Below, piece by piece: positions 14,904 to 22,830 of a stretch of DNA of 64,000 bases. The notes under the pieces are model-generated. The model was not told where the DNA came from. It searched no databases and saw nothing but the letters and a program-made list of their open reading frames with translations. How positions within the stretch are numbered: position 1 is the stretch's first letter; each line of letters opens with the position of its first letter. Position numbers and translations under genes: made by a program. This DNA is from Companilactobacillus sp. (GTDB taxonomy: Bacteria > Bacillota > Bacilli > Lactobacillales > Lactobacillaceae), in contig NZ_JAKVLR010000001.1 of NCBI RefSeq assembly GCF_022484265.1, positions 682,001-746,000 on the forward strand. The letters are read 5' to 3'.

Positions 14904-16232
14904 TTAAGCAGGGATCTTCTTGTAGTCGCGAAACATTGCTTCTCGATAAATCTTTGAGATTGTTTTTTCATAATCTTCATTGGCTACACCAAATACTACT
15001 TTAATGTCGCTACCTTCTTGGATCACTAAGCGAACATTGATCAAACTGTTGTCTAGATAATCTAAGATCTTACCAGCAATAGCTGGACGTTTGCTCAATT
15101 GCAATGAAACTGCTGCAACTAGTGCGATATCTTTGTTAACTTCGACGTCGTCTAGTCCGCATGTTTGTTTCAATTTCAACACGATTGATTCCAACTTATT
15201 GCTGATGTCAGATTGTTGGAACAAGAAACTGAATGAGTCGTTTCCTGAAGGGACGTAGTTGATAGCAATGCGGAATTTTTGCAATACTGCTAATACTTTT
15301 TGCAGTACTTCGATGTGTTTGTTGAGTTGGTACTTCTTGATTGTGATAACAGTGTAATTTTTCTTACCAGCAATACCTGTGATGATCTGGTCGTTTAATT
15401 GCTTGTCTTTTGCATCAACTACAAGTGTTCCACCCTCTTCAGGATGATTTGTGTTGAGGATCTTTGTAGGGATAGATTTTTCTCGAACCGGACGGACTGC
15501 TTCCTCTTGAAAAACGCCGATTCCCATGTATGACAATTCTTGCAACTCATCATATGTTAGGATATCGATTTTTTTAGAATGATTAACAATTCTTGGATCA
15601 GCCATTAAAATACCAGATACGTCTGTCCAATTTTCGTACAATTCAGCATCTAAAAGTTTTGCCAAGATAGAACCAGAAATGTCGCTACCTCCACGAGGCA
15701 TCAAGTGGATCGAACCGTCTAGATTCGCACCGTAAAATCCAGGAACTAAGATGCGTGAGTAACGTTGATAAGCTGATTTAACTTTTTCAGAAGATTTAGC
15801 ATAATCGAATTGGTCGCCGTCAAAAATCATAACATCCTTAGCATCAACAAAGTGATAGCCAAGGTAAGCAGCCATTAATTTACCTGTTAAGAATTCACCA
15901 CGAGAAACTAAGTAATCGTGTGAACAGTGATTGAGATTTTGATAAATATCGTCTAAGTCTTGTTCAATGTTGACGTCAAGATTCAAATCGTCACGAATCT
16001 TGAGAACGCGGGCACTAATGTGCCCGAACAGCAGTTGGAAGTCTGTACCGGCTTTGAGCGCCTTTTCTAATTTGATCAACATATCTGTCACTTTGACAGG
16101 TTCCTTTTGACTCTTTCCGGCTGCACTTACGACAACAACGGAACGTTTTGAGTCAGATTCAACAATATTCTTTACTTTTTTAAATTGGATAGCGTCAGCG
16201 ACTGAGCTACCCCCAAATTTGGCTACTTTCAT
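14904..16232 (-). CDS. Aspartate kinase
   Basis: This enzyme phosphorylates aspartate, the first step toward threonine, methionine and lysine. Its 442 residues begin with the kinase signature KFGGSSVAD. The substrate loop MPRGGSDISGSILAKLLDAE lies near residue 180, and tandem ACT regulatory domains cover about 295-442 (VITIKKYQLN, VAAVSLQLSKRPAIAGKILD). The form is the monofunctional one found beside hom in lactobacilli. Its ATG shares one base with the stop of hom, and an AGGAGG lies in the end of hom, so the two enzymes are made together. The neighbouring threonine genes indicate a threonine role. Confidence 0.92.
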   Translation of the reverse strand: MKVAKFGGSSVADAIQFKKVKNIVESDSKRSVVVVSAAGKSQKEPVKVTDMLIKLEKALKAGTDFQLLFGHISARVLKIRDDLNLDVNIEQDLDDIYQNLNHCSHDYLVSRGEFLTGKLMAAYLGYHFVDAKDVMIFDGDQFDYAKSSEKVKSAYQRYSRILVPGFYGANLDGSIHLMPRGGSDISGSILAKLLDAELYENWTDVSGILMADPRIVNHSKKIDILTYDELQELSYMGIGVFQEEAVRPVREKSIPTKILNTNHPEEGGTLVVDAKDKQLNDQIITGIAGKKNYTVITIKKYQLNKHIEVLQKVLAVLQKFRIAINYVPSGNDSFSFLFQQSDISNKLESIVLKLKQTCGLDDVEVNKDIALVAAVSLQLSKRPAIAGKILDYLDNSLINVRLVIQEGSDIKVVFGVANEDYEKTISKIYREAMFRDYKKIPA

Positions 16233-17443
16233 TATGCGACTGCCTCCTGTTTTGATATGCTAGAGTCACCCGCTAAGCTGCTATTACTCGGCAGACTTAC
16301 CATAAATGCAGCGTGATCAACTTTCAAAATTGATTTCATGATCCGGTGCATCTCTCCTGTTGAGATTTGGTGAATTACTAGATAATCATCTTTTTTAGAT
16401 GGTGCATAGTCTTTAAATAGTGATGCGACATTTTCGTTTGAACGAACTAGATAATCATTCTTTGTTAGTTCGGGGCTATATTCCATTTCATTGTTGAAAT
16501 CACGTTTAAGGTGATCTTTTTCTTCTTTGATATCCAACAAGTCTTGAACAACTGCGTTAGCTGTTGGGAACATCCCTGCTCCTTGACCAAAGAAGTCAAG
16601 TTTTCCAATCGTGTCTCCGTTTAATGAGATCAAATTATAATTGTCAGGTGTGTTAGCTTCCAATGTGTGATTCAAGAATAATGTTGGTTCAACCACGTAA
16701 TCGAATTTGTTGCCCTTTTGATGTGTCTGACCAATCAATTTAACTGAATAGCCATTTTTTTCAAAAAATTTAACATCAGAACTCTTGATATTTCTAATTC
16801 CAAATACTGGTAATTTCGAACGATCTTGGATGTTGATGTTGTAAGCGATATCTGCACTGATACAGAGCTTATTGGCAACATCGATACCATCGATATCGGC
16901 ACTAGGATCAGCTTCCGCATATCCTAATTCTTGAGCCTTAGATAAAACTTCTGAAAACGATTGCCCATTGCGACTCATTTGGTCTAAGATGAAGTTACTT
17001 GTTCCGTTAAAAATACCGGAAATAGAATTGACGCTATCGATGCGGAGTGCTTTTTCAAGCCCTTGGATCCAAGGAATACCTCCACCAACTGAAGCTTCAA
17101 AGTAAAACTTCACGTTGTTTGCATCTGCAGCGTCTGTGAATTCTTTCAAATATTTAGCAATTACGGCTTTATTAGCTGTAATGACATGTTTACCATGGTT
17201 CAATGCTTTTAAGATAAATTCATGAGCTGGTTCAATACCACCGAGAGCTTCAACTACGACATCTGTTTGATCGTCATTTACGATCTCATCAATATCTGGT
17301 GTCATTTGAGGAAGTATCCGTTCCCGACTCTTTCTGATAAAAATATGACTAACAGAGAGGTTTTGGGTTTGAATGTTCGCCTTCTTAATAATTTCGTATA
17401 CGCCTTTTCCTACTGTTCCGAATCCTAAAATTGCGACTTTCAT
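16232..17443 (-). CDS. hom: Homoserine dehydrogenase
   Basis: This enzyme reduces aspartate semialdehyde to homoserine with NAD(P)H. Its 403 residues have the N-terminal Rossmann motif GFGTVGKGVYEII, then ALGGIEPAHEFILKALNHGK, the family pattern GIFNGTSNFILDQMSRNG and the catalytic stretch AEADPSADIDGIDVANK with the active-site Asp and Lys. A short C-terminal regulatory part (YLVIHQISTGEMHRIMKS) replaces a full ACT domain. It leads the minus-strand operon hom-aspartokinase and is divergent from thrC. The ribosome site is AGGAGG, 9 bases before the ATG. Confidence 0.93.
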   Translation of the reverse strand: MKVAILGFGTVGKGVYEIIKKANIQTQNLSVSHIFIRKSRERILPQMTPDIDEIVNDDQTDVVVEALGGIEPAHEFILKALNHGKHVITANKAVIAKYLKEFTDAADANNVKFYFEASVGGGIPWIQGLEKALRIDSVNSISGIFNGTSNFILDQMSRNGQSFSEVLSKAQELGYAEADPSADIDGIDVANKLCISADIAYNINIQDRSKLPVFGIRNIKSSDVKFFEKNGYSVKLIGQTHQKGNKFDYVVEPTLFLNHTLEANTPDNYNLISLNGDTIGKLDFFGQGAGMFPTANAVVQDLLDIKEEKDHLKRDFNNEMEYSPELTKNDYLVRSNENVASLFKDYAPSKKDDYLVIHQISTGEMHRIMKSILKVDHAAFMVSLPSNSSLAGDSSISKQEAVA

Positions 17444-17471
17444 AGGTTTTACCTCCTGTTATCTTTTTTAT

Positions 17472-17526
17472 GTGTTCATAAATCATAAACACTTGTTTTT
17501 GAATTAAAAACAGGTTAACATATAGA
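17472..17526 (+). promoter_or_regulatory. Divergent hom/thrC control region with promoter and dyads
   Basis: Two dyads stand between the operons: GTGTT-AACAC-type (17472-17492) and TGTTTTT (17494-17500) / AAAAACA (17506-17512) around GAATT. A plus-strand promoter fits over the second: TTGAAT (17499-17504), 16 bases, TATAGA (17521-17526). A regulator bound here could act on both directions. No T-box leader is present. Confidence 0.45.
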
Positions 17527-17552
17527 CATTCGAAATGCAAGGAGTTATCACG

Positions 17553-19043
17553 ATGAATAAAAACTATACAAGTACTAGAGACAAGCAGATTAATATTTCT
17601 GCTAAAGATGCCATTAAAAAAGGATTCGCTGACGACGGAGGATTGTTCGTCTATCCTGAACTAAATCAGCTTAAAGTCGACCTTGATCAACTAAAAGATC
17701 TCAATTATCAGCAAATTGCTTCTATTATATTGAGTAAGTTACTGCCAGATTTCTCAAAAGAAGAAATCGACAACAGTATCGACCAAGCATATAGCAATAG
17801 TTTTGACACCACCGATATAACTCCCGTTGTTCCTGTAAATAACTTTTTCGTCCTAGAATTGTTCCACGGGCCAACAAGCGCCTTTAAAGATGTTGGTCTA
17901 CAAATGTTGCCACAATTGATGAAGCATGTGTTAGGACCAGACAATAAAGTCATGATCTTAACTGCAACTAGTGGCGATACTGGTAAAGCCGCTCTGGAAG
18001 GTTTCAAGAATCTCGACAATATGGGTATCACAGTATTCTACCCACACAATGGAGTCAGCAAGGTCCAACAGCTGCAAATGGAAACTACTAACGGCAGCAA
18101 TACTGAGATCACTGCTATTCGTGGAAATTTTGACGATGCTCAAAGTAATGTTAAAAAGATTTTTAATGATGCAAAATTTGAAAAAGAATTGGGTCCTAAA
18201 GTCAGTCTTTCAAGTGCCAACTCAATCAATATCGGACGTCTGATCCCACAAGTGGTCTACTACTTTGATTCTTATATACAATTGGTCAAAAAAGGTTCTA
18301 TTAAACTCGGCGACAAAGTCAACTTCACTGTTCCTACTGGAAACTTTGGTGACGTTCTAGCTGGTTATTATGCAAAACAAATGGGCTTGCCGGTTAATAA
18401 ATTTATCGTTGCAAGTAACGAAAATAACGTTTTGACAAAATTTTTCCAAAATGGGGTTTATGACCGCAACATGCCATTTTTCCAAACAGTTGCCCCTAGT
18501 ATGGATATCCAGATCTCAAGTAACTTCGAACGTCTGCTCTACTATAAGAGCAACGAAGATACTAATTACGTAAACCAATTGATGGCGGACTTAGAAAAAG
18601 ACGGACGTTACCAAGTATCTGATGAAGTTTTGCAAAGTATTAAAGAAGACTTCTACTGTGGCTATGCAACTGACAAACAAATCGAAGAGTCGATCTCAGA
18701 AGTATATAAACAAGACAACTATTTGATGGATCCACACACTGCAGTTGGTTACAAAGTTATGCGCGATTATCAAAAATTAGACGACGATACACCAACAGTT
18801 TTGTTGAGTACTGCTAGTCCATACAAGTTTGTCCGTGTGGTCGCTCAATCGATCTTGGATGCTGTGCCAAACGACGACTTCAATGCTATGCAGAAATTAA
18901 ACGACGTTACCAAGCTACCTATTCCTAAGAATTTAGCTAACGTTTGGAACTTGCCAGTACTTCACGAAGATGTGATCGACACAGACCAAATGGAGTCATA
19001 CGTTAAATCGAAAGTTGAGGACCAGTTTTATGATAAGAATTAA
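17553..19043 (+). CDS. thrC: Threonine synthase
   Basis: This PLP enzyme converts O-phosphohomoserine to threonine. The protein has 496 residues from the ATG at 17553, which follows AAGGAG by 8 bases; the upstream ATG at 17535 lies before that site and is unlikely. The N-terminal domain (YTSTRDKQINISAKDAIKKG, DDGGLFVYP) is followed by the PLP lysine motif HGPTSAFKDVGLQML near residue 110 and TATSGDTGKAALEGF. The large insertion with QLMADLEKDGRYQVSDEVLQ is that of the yeast/E. coli-like class. First gene of the plus-strand operon thrC-thrB-ACT protein, divergent from hom. Confidence 0.94.
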   Translation: MNKNYTSTRDKQINISAKDAIKKGFADDGGLFVYPELNQLKVDLDQLKDLNYQQIASIILSKLLPDFSKEEIDNSIDQAYSNSFDTTDITPVVPVNNFFVLELFHGPTSAFKDVGLQMLPQLMKHVLGPDNKVMILTATSGDTGKAALEGFKNLDNMGITVFYPHNGVSKVQQLQMETTNGSNTEITAIRGNFDDAQSNVKKIFNDAKFEKELGPKVSLSSANSINIGRLIPQVVYYFDSYIQLVKKGSIKLGDKVNFTVPTGNFGDVLAGYYAKQMGLPVNKFIVASNENNVLTKFFQNGVYDRNMPFFQTVAPSMDIQISSNFERLLYYKSNEDTNYVNQLMADLEKDGRYQVSDEVLQSIKEDFYCGYATDKQIEESISEVYKQDNYLMDPHTAVGYKVMRDYQKLDDDTPTVLLSTASPYKFVRVVAQSILDAVPNDDFNAMQKLNDVTKLPIPKNLANVWNLPVLHEDVIDTDQMESYVKSKVEDQFYDKN

Positions 19044-19911
19044 AGTCCCCGCAACTAGTGCCAACATCGGACCTGGTTTCGATTGCATGGGGTTAGCTGT
19101 ATCGCTGTATTCGTCAGTTGATTTTGAAAAATCTGAACAGAAATTAGTCATCCAAGGTTGTCCTGAAGAATTTCAAAACGAACAAAACTTGGTCTATCAA
19201 GCGTTCATCAAATGTTGCAATTACTTGGGCCAAGATGTTCCAAATGTAAAAATTACGATTGAAAATAACATCCCTGTCGCTCGAGGATTAGGAAGTTCTG
19301 CTTTTTGCATCGTGGCTGGTTTAGAAGGCGCTAATCAGTGGTTCAAAGCTGGCCTTTCAAAAGAAGTCTTGCTTGATCTAGCAACGGAAATGGAAGGACA
19401 TCCCGATAACGTCTCCCCTGCTATCTATGGTAAATTAGGTGTTTCGTTTATTGATGAAGATAAAAACGTCCAAACAGTCCATTTCGATGTTGATCAAAAG
19501 TTGCAATTCGTGACTTTGATCCCAGACTACGAAGTCAGTACTGACAAGGCTCGGGCAATCTTGCCAACGCAAATGTCATATCGTGAAGCAATTTATCAAG
19601 TTGGACATGCTGTTGCTTTGTCAAAAGCGATGGAGTTAGGCGACCTTAAATTGATCTCGGCATCGATTATCGACAAGATGCACGAACCTTACCGCAGCCA
19701 ATTGATCCCCGACTACGATACCGCTAAGAAAATCTGTGAGTCAGCAAATGGTACAATGTATATTAGTGGAAGTGGGTCAACGATGATGGCAATTGTTGCC
19801 AATGAAGAAGATGCAAAACAAATTGTTACGGAAACACAAAAAGACTTCCCAAATTGGAATGTCTATCATCTGAATGTTGATACCCAAGGAGCTATTAGTG
19901 AGGTAATTTAA
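19030..19911 (+). CDS. thrB: Homoserine kinase
   Basis: This GHMP-family kinase makes O-phosphohomoserine. It starts MIRIKVPATSANIGPGFDC at 19030, overlapping the end of thrC by 14 bases, with TGAGGA upstream; the frame from 19015 adds five residues without a site. The ATP-binding loop PVARGLGSSAFCIVAG (about residues 84-99) and the C-terminal GSGSTMMAIV complete the family set. Length (293) is normal. It supplies the substrate of ThrC, and the overlap indicates coupled translation. Confidence 0.93.
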   Translation: MIRIKVPATSANIGPGFDCMGLAVSLYSSVDFEKSEQKLVIQGCPEEFQNEQNLVYQAFIKCCNYLGQDVPNVKITIENNIPVARGLGSSAFCIVAGLEGANQWFKAGLSKEVLLDLATEMEGHPDNVSPAIYGKLGVSFIDEDKNVQTVHFDVDQKLQFVTLIPDYEVSTDKARAILPTQMSYREAIYQVGHAVALSKAMELGDLKLISASIIDKMHEPYRSQLIPDYDTAKKICESANGTMYISGSGSTMMAIVANEEDAKQIVTETQKDFPNWNVYHLNVDTQGAISEVI

Positions 19912-20346
19912 ATGGAAAAATACTACATTGTGGATGGTTCTATTTTGCCAGAATCCTTTGATAAAGTTATCCGTGCTCGTAAATTGATCGAGAGCGGAAA
20001 AACGCATCAAGTTAGCGACGCAGTTAAGCAAGTTGGCATCAGTCGTGGTACTTATTACAAGTATAAGGACTTAGTCTTCTTACCAGAAGAAAATCGTACG
20101 ACTAGAAAAGCATTGATTTCTTTGATGCTTGAACACGAACAAGGTTTGCTTTCAAAAGTACTAGTCTTGTTATCTGATGCTAATGCCAGTGTCCTGACAA
20201 TCAACCAAAATATTCCAATTCACGATCTTGCCAGTGTGGTCTTATCATTTGATATTAGCCACTTGACCGGTACGATCGATGATTTATTGGACAAACTAAA
20301 AAAATTCGATGGAATCAGTAATGTGCAACTGATTTCGATCGAATAA
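19912..20346 (+). CDS. ACT domain protein, PheB/UPF0735 type
   Basis: This 144-residue protein has an N-terminal helical part that reads like a helix-turn-helix (SDAVKQVGISRGTYYKYKDL, about residues 37-56) and a C-terminal ACT domain (LISLMLEHEQGLLSKVLVLL, about 70-144). This is the UPF0735 family with B. subtilis PheB, often placed with threonine or phenylalanine genes. It starts right at the thrB stop (TAA, ATG) and ends the operon. An amino-acid-responsive DNA-binding regulator of these operons is a reasonable inference; the dyads between hom and thrC would be possible targets. Confidence 0.82.
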   Translation: MEKYYIVDGSILPESFDKVIRARKLIESGKTHQVSDAVKQVGISRGTYYKYKDLVFLPEENRTTRKALISLMLEHEQGLLSKVLVLLSDANASVLTINQNIPIHDLASVVLSFDISHLTGTIDDLLDKLKKFDGISNVQLISIE

Positions 20347-20356
20347 CTAACCTTTG

Positions 20357-20381
20357 ACCAGCCGTTTGGCTGGTTTTTTTA
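20357..20381 (+). terminator. Terminator of the thrC-thrB operon
   Basis: Perfect 7-bp stem ACCAGCC / GGCTGGT with a GTTT loop and seven T. Confidence 0.92.
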
Positions 20382-20402
20382 TTGAAGATTTAAACTACTT
20401 TA

Positions 20403-20592
20403 TAGGCGGTATGCGGGCCGACTCCGGGGTGGGATTGCTTAATTGGCTCCGGAACGTAGAGGGCCCACTTCGAGCCTCCCGACTTCGTCACCAGTCTTGA
20501 AGCTGCACCTTCCACTAAGCACTGCTTCGCATTGCTAACTGGAATATCTCTACTTGGGCCAAACGCAATCCCACCCCTGCGTCTAAATAGAG
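20403..20592. repeat. Large GC-rich foldback element with cloverleaf-like interior
   Basis: A perfect 13-bp inverted repeat, GGGGTGGGATTGC (20426-20438) and GCAATCCCACCCC (20565-20577), is extended on both sides by imperfect pairing (TAGAGGGCC with GGGCC-AAGTAGAGA type). The 126-base interior can form further stems: CCAGT (20491) / ACTGG (20538) and AGCACTGC-TTC-GCATTGCT. It is much more GC-rich than the surroundings. Its left end TATAGGCGGTATGCG resembles TATAGCGGAAACGCG of the other foldbacks. No coding frame fits. Not a recognised RNA family. Confidence 0.65.
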
Positions 20593-20654
20593 TTTCGTCA
20601 AAACTTCTTTTTATGTTGAATGAAGGTATGTGACTTTTGTTTTTGAAAGGATTT

Positions 20655-20732
20655 GAGTTGGTCTGATCAATCTAGTTTGGAGTTCTTTCGTCGGGCTTCG
20701 CCCAACTCGATCACATTAGCTTCTAATGTGAT
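20655..20732. repeat. Pair of adjacent hairpins
   Basis: GAGTTG (20655) pairs with CAACTC (20703-20708) around a GGGC-TTC-GCCC hairpin. Directly next to it is a perfect 10-bp hairpin ATCACATTAG-CTT-CTAATGTGAT (20710-20732). These lie between two larger foldbacks and have no T run in either direction that would mark them as ordinary terminators. Confidence 0.55.
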
Positions 20733-20887
20733 ACATAGATATATTATGTCTCAATAACCATCAAAGACTAAGGATTGCTTTTGAATTCCTAAAAATGATC
20801 CGTGTGGGCATGTAATCGAAAACAATAGTTAACAGACAATCCAACATTACGAGCGCGTGACGCGCCATCTCTTTGTTTTTTATATAG

Positions 20888-21010
20888 CGGAAACGCGCAA
20901 AACCAAACAGAATACTACTGCATAAGGTCAAAAAGGTTCCGGGGGAACAGTCCCCCTCCGCCTTTCTGCCCTTATGCTCCGCATTCTAACCGTTTGGTTT
21001 TGCGCTCTTT
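20888..21010. repeat. Foldback element, copy A (complete)
   Basis: Perfect 14-bp end arms GCGCAAAACCAAAC (20895-20908) and GTTTGGTTTTGCGC (20992-21005) enclose a second pairing CATAAGG (20921-20927) / CCTTATG (20970-20976) and a central GC-rich hairpin GGGGGA-ACAG-TCCCCC (20941-20956). The first 75 bases (20888-20962) repeat at 22561-22635 with three mismatches. The right end TTTTGCGCTCTTTT is shared with copy C. No transposase or coding frame inside, so it resembles a MITE or a mobile repeat family. Confidence 0.75.
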
Positions 21011-21014
21011 TGTT

Positions 21015-21167
21015 CTATTTTGGCCATGCGATATACATTGCGAGTAGTACTCCGAATGTTCCTACTCCGTAACAGCTTTTGGAAATCATTGAACTTCTGA
21101 TGTGGGATCCTGAGACGAGAAATACTAGTCCTACTATAAAAGCGACTACCATAAAAATAAAATCCAT
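21015..21167 (-). CDS. Small two-helix membrane protein (50 residues)
   Basis: This 50-residue frame, MDFIFMVVAFIVGLVFLVSG ... MISKSCYGVGTFGVLLAMYI, has two hydrophobic segments (about 3-19 and 34-47) joined by a short basic turn (SHIRSSMISK). The ATG at 21165-21167 follows GGAGG by 6 bases, a strong ribosome site. Its stop lies 10 bases from foldback copy A, which may act as its transcription end. It is divergent from the antiporter gene. Function unknown; not linked to a family I know. The overlapping 64-residue frame in another register lacks a comparable site. Confidence 0.6.
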   Translation of the reverse strand: MDFIFMVVAFIVGLVFLVSGSHIRSSMISKSCYGVGTFGVLLAMYIAWPK

Positions 21168-21314
21168 TATTCGCCTCCATTTTCTTTTTTATCGATAATA
21201 AACACTTTAACTGATAAATGTGAACAAAGATTGAACATGCTATGTGTTTTTATGGTAGTTTTCTCAATTGGCAAGTTGGTATAAACTAGAGTCAACATTT
21301 GAGGGGGAAATTCC

Positions 21315-22478
21315 ATGGCAAAATTTTCATTACTTATCACCCTGTTTGCGGCACTCGTCACGCCACTGATCTTAGCTCGCTTTAAGATTACTCGAGTACC
21401 TGGTGCGGTGTCCGAAATCATTATGGGAATCATCATTGGAAAAACTGGATTTAACCTAGTTCAACCAGATTTGACATTAAGATATTTGGCAAACTTAGGA
21501 GTTATCATGTTGATCTTTTTAGGGGGTATGGAGATCAACTTTAAATTACTTGAGCCGCAAAAAAATAAAACTAAAGAAATTTCACCGTTAGGAATTGCTT
21601 CGGTTGGTTTCTTCAGTATTTTGATCATGTCGCTCATCTTGAGTACCGTTCTGTATGCGACTGGATTATTCCACAACTTTATTTTGGCAACGATTTTATT
21701 CTGTACGATTGCAATGGGCGTTTTAATATCATTGCTCAAAGAAACAGGATTGCTCGACAAAGAGTACGGTCAAACAATTCTGTTAACAGCAGTTTTGGGA
21801 GAATTCATCCCACTACTAGCTTTGACCATCTACTCAGCCGTCAAACAACGTAACTACGTTTCAGCATTTGGATTACCGGTCATCTTTTTAATCGCCATTT
21901 TCTTATTGCATCGATTCAAACCGGTTTATAAATTTTTCGACCAGATCAATAAATCTACCACGCAACTTGATATCAGATTAGCTTTCTTCTTAATTTTTGC
22001 ATTAGTAACTTTCGCAGAACAAATTGGTGCCGAAAGTATCCTTGGTGCTTTCTTAGCCGGTGCAGTTATGAAATTGCTTCAGCCAAATGAAGATACCCAG
22101 AGTAAATTAAGTTCCATGGGATACGGATTTTTCATTCCGATCTTCTTCATTGTAACTGGAGTTAATTTGAACCTACGGACATTATTCAGCAACCAACAAG
22201 CTTTATTATTGATTCCAATCTTCTTGATTGCCTTCATCGTTTCCAAAGCCATCGTCTACTTCGTCTTCAAACCAAGATTTGGTCACAGACTAGCAATGGC
22301 AGCTTCCGTTTTAACCGCAACCACAATTACATTGGTATTGCCTATTTTGGAAGTTGGAAAAAGTTTGAAGTTGATCAGTGCAACACAAGCAGGAGCAATT
22401 ACTTTAGCAGCAATTATTACCTGTTTAGTTTGTCCTACTTTATTTAATAAGATAATCGACAGTAAAAAGGCATCATAG
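21315..22478 (+). CDS. Kef-type (CPA2) cation:proton antiporter
   Basis: This 387-residue membrane protein has about 11-12 helices. Signatures of the CPA2 monovalent cation:H+ antiporter fold are PGAVSEIIMGIIIGKTGFNL at the N-terminus, LIFLGGMEINFKLLEP near 70, and ESILGAFLAGAVMKL in the middle, followed by IPIFFIVTGVNLNL. It lacks the cytosolic TrkA-N domain of full KefB/KefC, so it is a membrane-only version. Likely Na+ or K+/H+ exchange for pH homeostasis, by family. It has its own terminator and is bracketed by direct copies of a foldback repeat. Confidence 0.87.
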   Translation: MAKFSLLITLFAALVTPLILARFKITRVPGAVSEIIMGIIIGKTGFNLVQPDLTLRYLANLGVIMLIFLGGMEINFKLLEPQKNKTKEISPLGIASVGFFSILIMSLILSTVLYATGLFHNFILATILFCTIAMGVLISLLKETGLLDKEYGQTILLTAVLGEFIPLLALTIYSAVKQRNYVSAFGLPVIFLIAIFLLHRFKPVYKFFDQINKSTTQLDIRLAFFLIFALVTFAEQIGAESILGAFLAGAVMKLLQPNEDTQSKLSSMGYGFFIPIFFIVTGVNLNLRTLFSNQQALLLIPIFLIAFIVSKAIVYFVFKPRFGHRLAMAASVLTATTITLVLPILEVGKSLKLISATQAGAITLAAIITCLVCPTLFNKIIDSKKAS

Positions 22479-22480
22479 AA

Positions 22481-22508
22481 ATCAGCACTCAAATGTGCTG
22501 ATTTTTTA
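22481..22508 (+). terminator. Terminator of the antiporter gene
   Basis: Perfect 10-bp stem AAATCAGCAC / GTGCTGATTT followed by T's. Confidence 0.9.
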
Positions 22509-22560
22509 TTGTCCAAGGATATCGTTATGGAATTATGTGTGACTATTCCTGTCTTTATAA

Positions 22561-22635
22561 CGGAAACGCGCAAAACCAAACAGAACGCTACTGCATAAGG
22601 GCAAAAAGGTTCCGGGGGAACAGTCCCCCTCCGCC
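22561..22635 (+). repeat. Foldback element, copy B (left half only)
   Basis: 72 of 75 bases are identical to 20888-20962, in the same orientation: the left arm GCGCAAAACCAAAC, CATAAGG and the central hairpin are kept. The right arm is absent. After CCGCC the sequence changes to ACTACTATCTTTATAGCTAA, the left end of copy C, as if one element had inserted into or recombined with another. Confidence 0.8.
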
Positions 22636-22645
22636 ACTACTATCT

Positions 22646-22830
22646 TTATAGCTAAAACGCGCAAAAAAAATTGAAGCCGGACACATAAGATAATCCAACA
22701 CTCCTTCGGTCTTACGGCATCCAATGAGAACCCTTTACCGGTAGTCTGCGAGCGCAGTGCAAGGAGGACCGACTCCGTATTAGCTTATCTTATGCTCTGG
22801 CTTCACCCAATTTTTTTTGTGCTCTTTTTT
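22646..22830. repeat. Foldback element, copy C (same ends, different arms)
   Basis: Left arm AAAACGCGCAAAAAAAATTG with AAGCC-GGACACATAAGATAA pairs with TTATCTTATGCTCTGGCTTC and CAATTTTTTTTGTGC at 22774-22822, more than 35 paired positions with small bulges. The left junction (TCTTTATAGCTAAAACGCGC) and right junction (TTTTGTGCTCTTTT) match those of copies A and B, but the arm and core sequences are unrelated to theirs. The core has CTCCTTCGGTC and AAGGAGGACCGAC that can also pair. It ends against the AlkA gene. Confidence 0.7.

Noticed and set aside
17444..17552. T-box or amino-acid leader before thrC
   Set aside because: Only about 110 bases separate hom and thrC; there is no T-box consensus, leader peptide or terminator/antiterminator pair.
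20403..20592. tRNA, tmRNA, RNase P or 6S RNA
   Set aside because: Cloverleaf-like folding was considered, but there is no tRNA anticodon arm or CCA end and none of the conserved core sequences of the others.
20986..21180. 64-residue minus-strand frame
   Set aside because: It overlaps the better 50-residue frame in another register, has no ribosome site, and its end runs into a foldback repeat. Its composition is that of a shadow frame.
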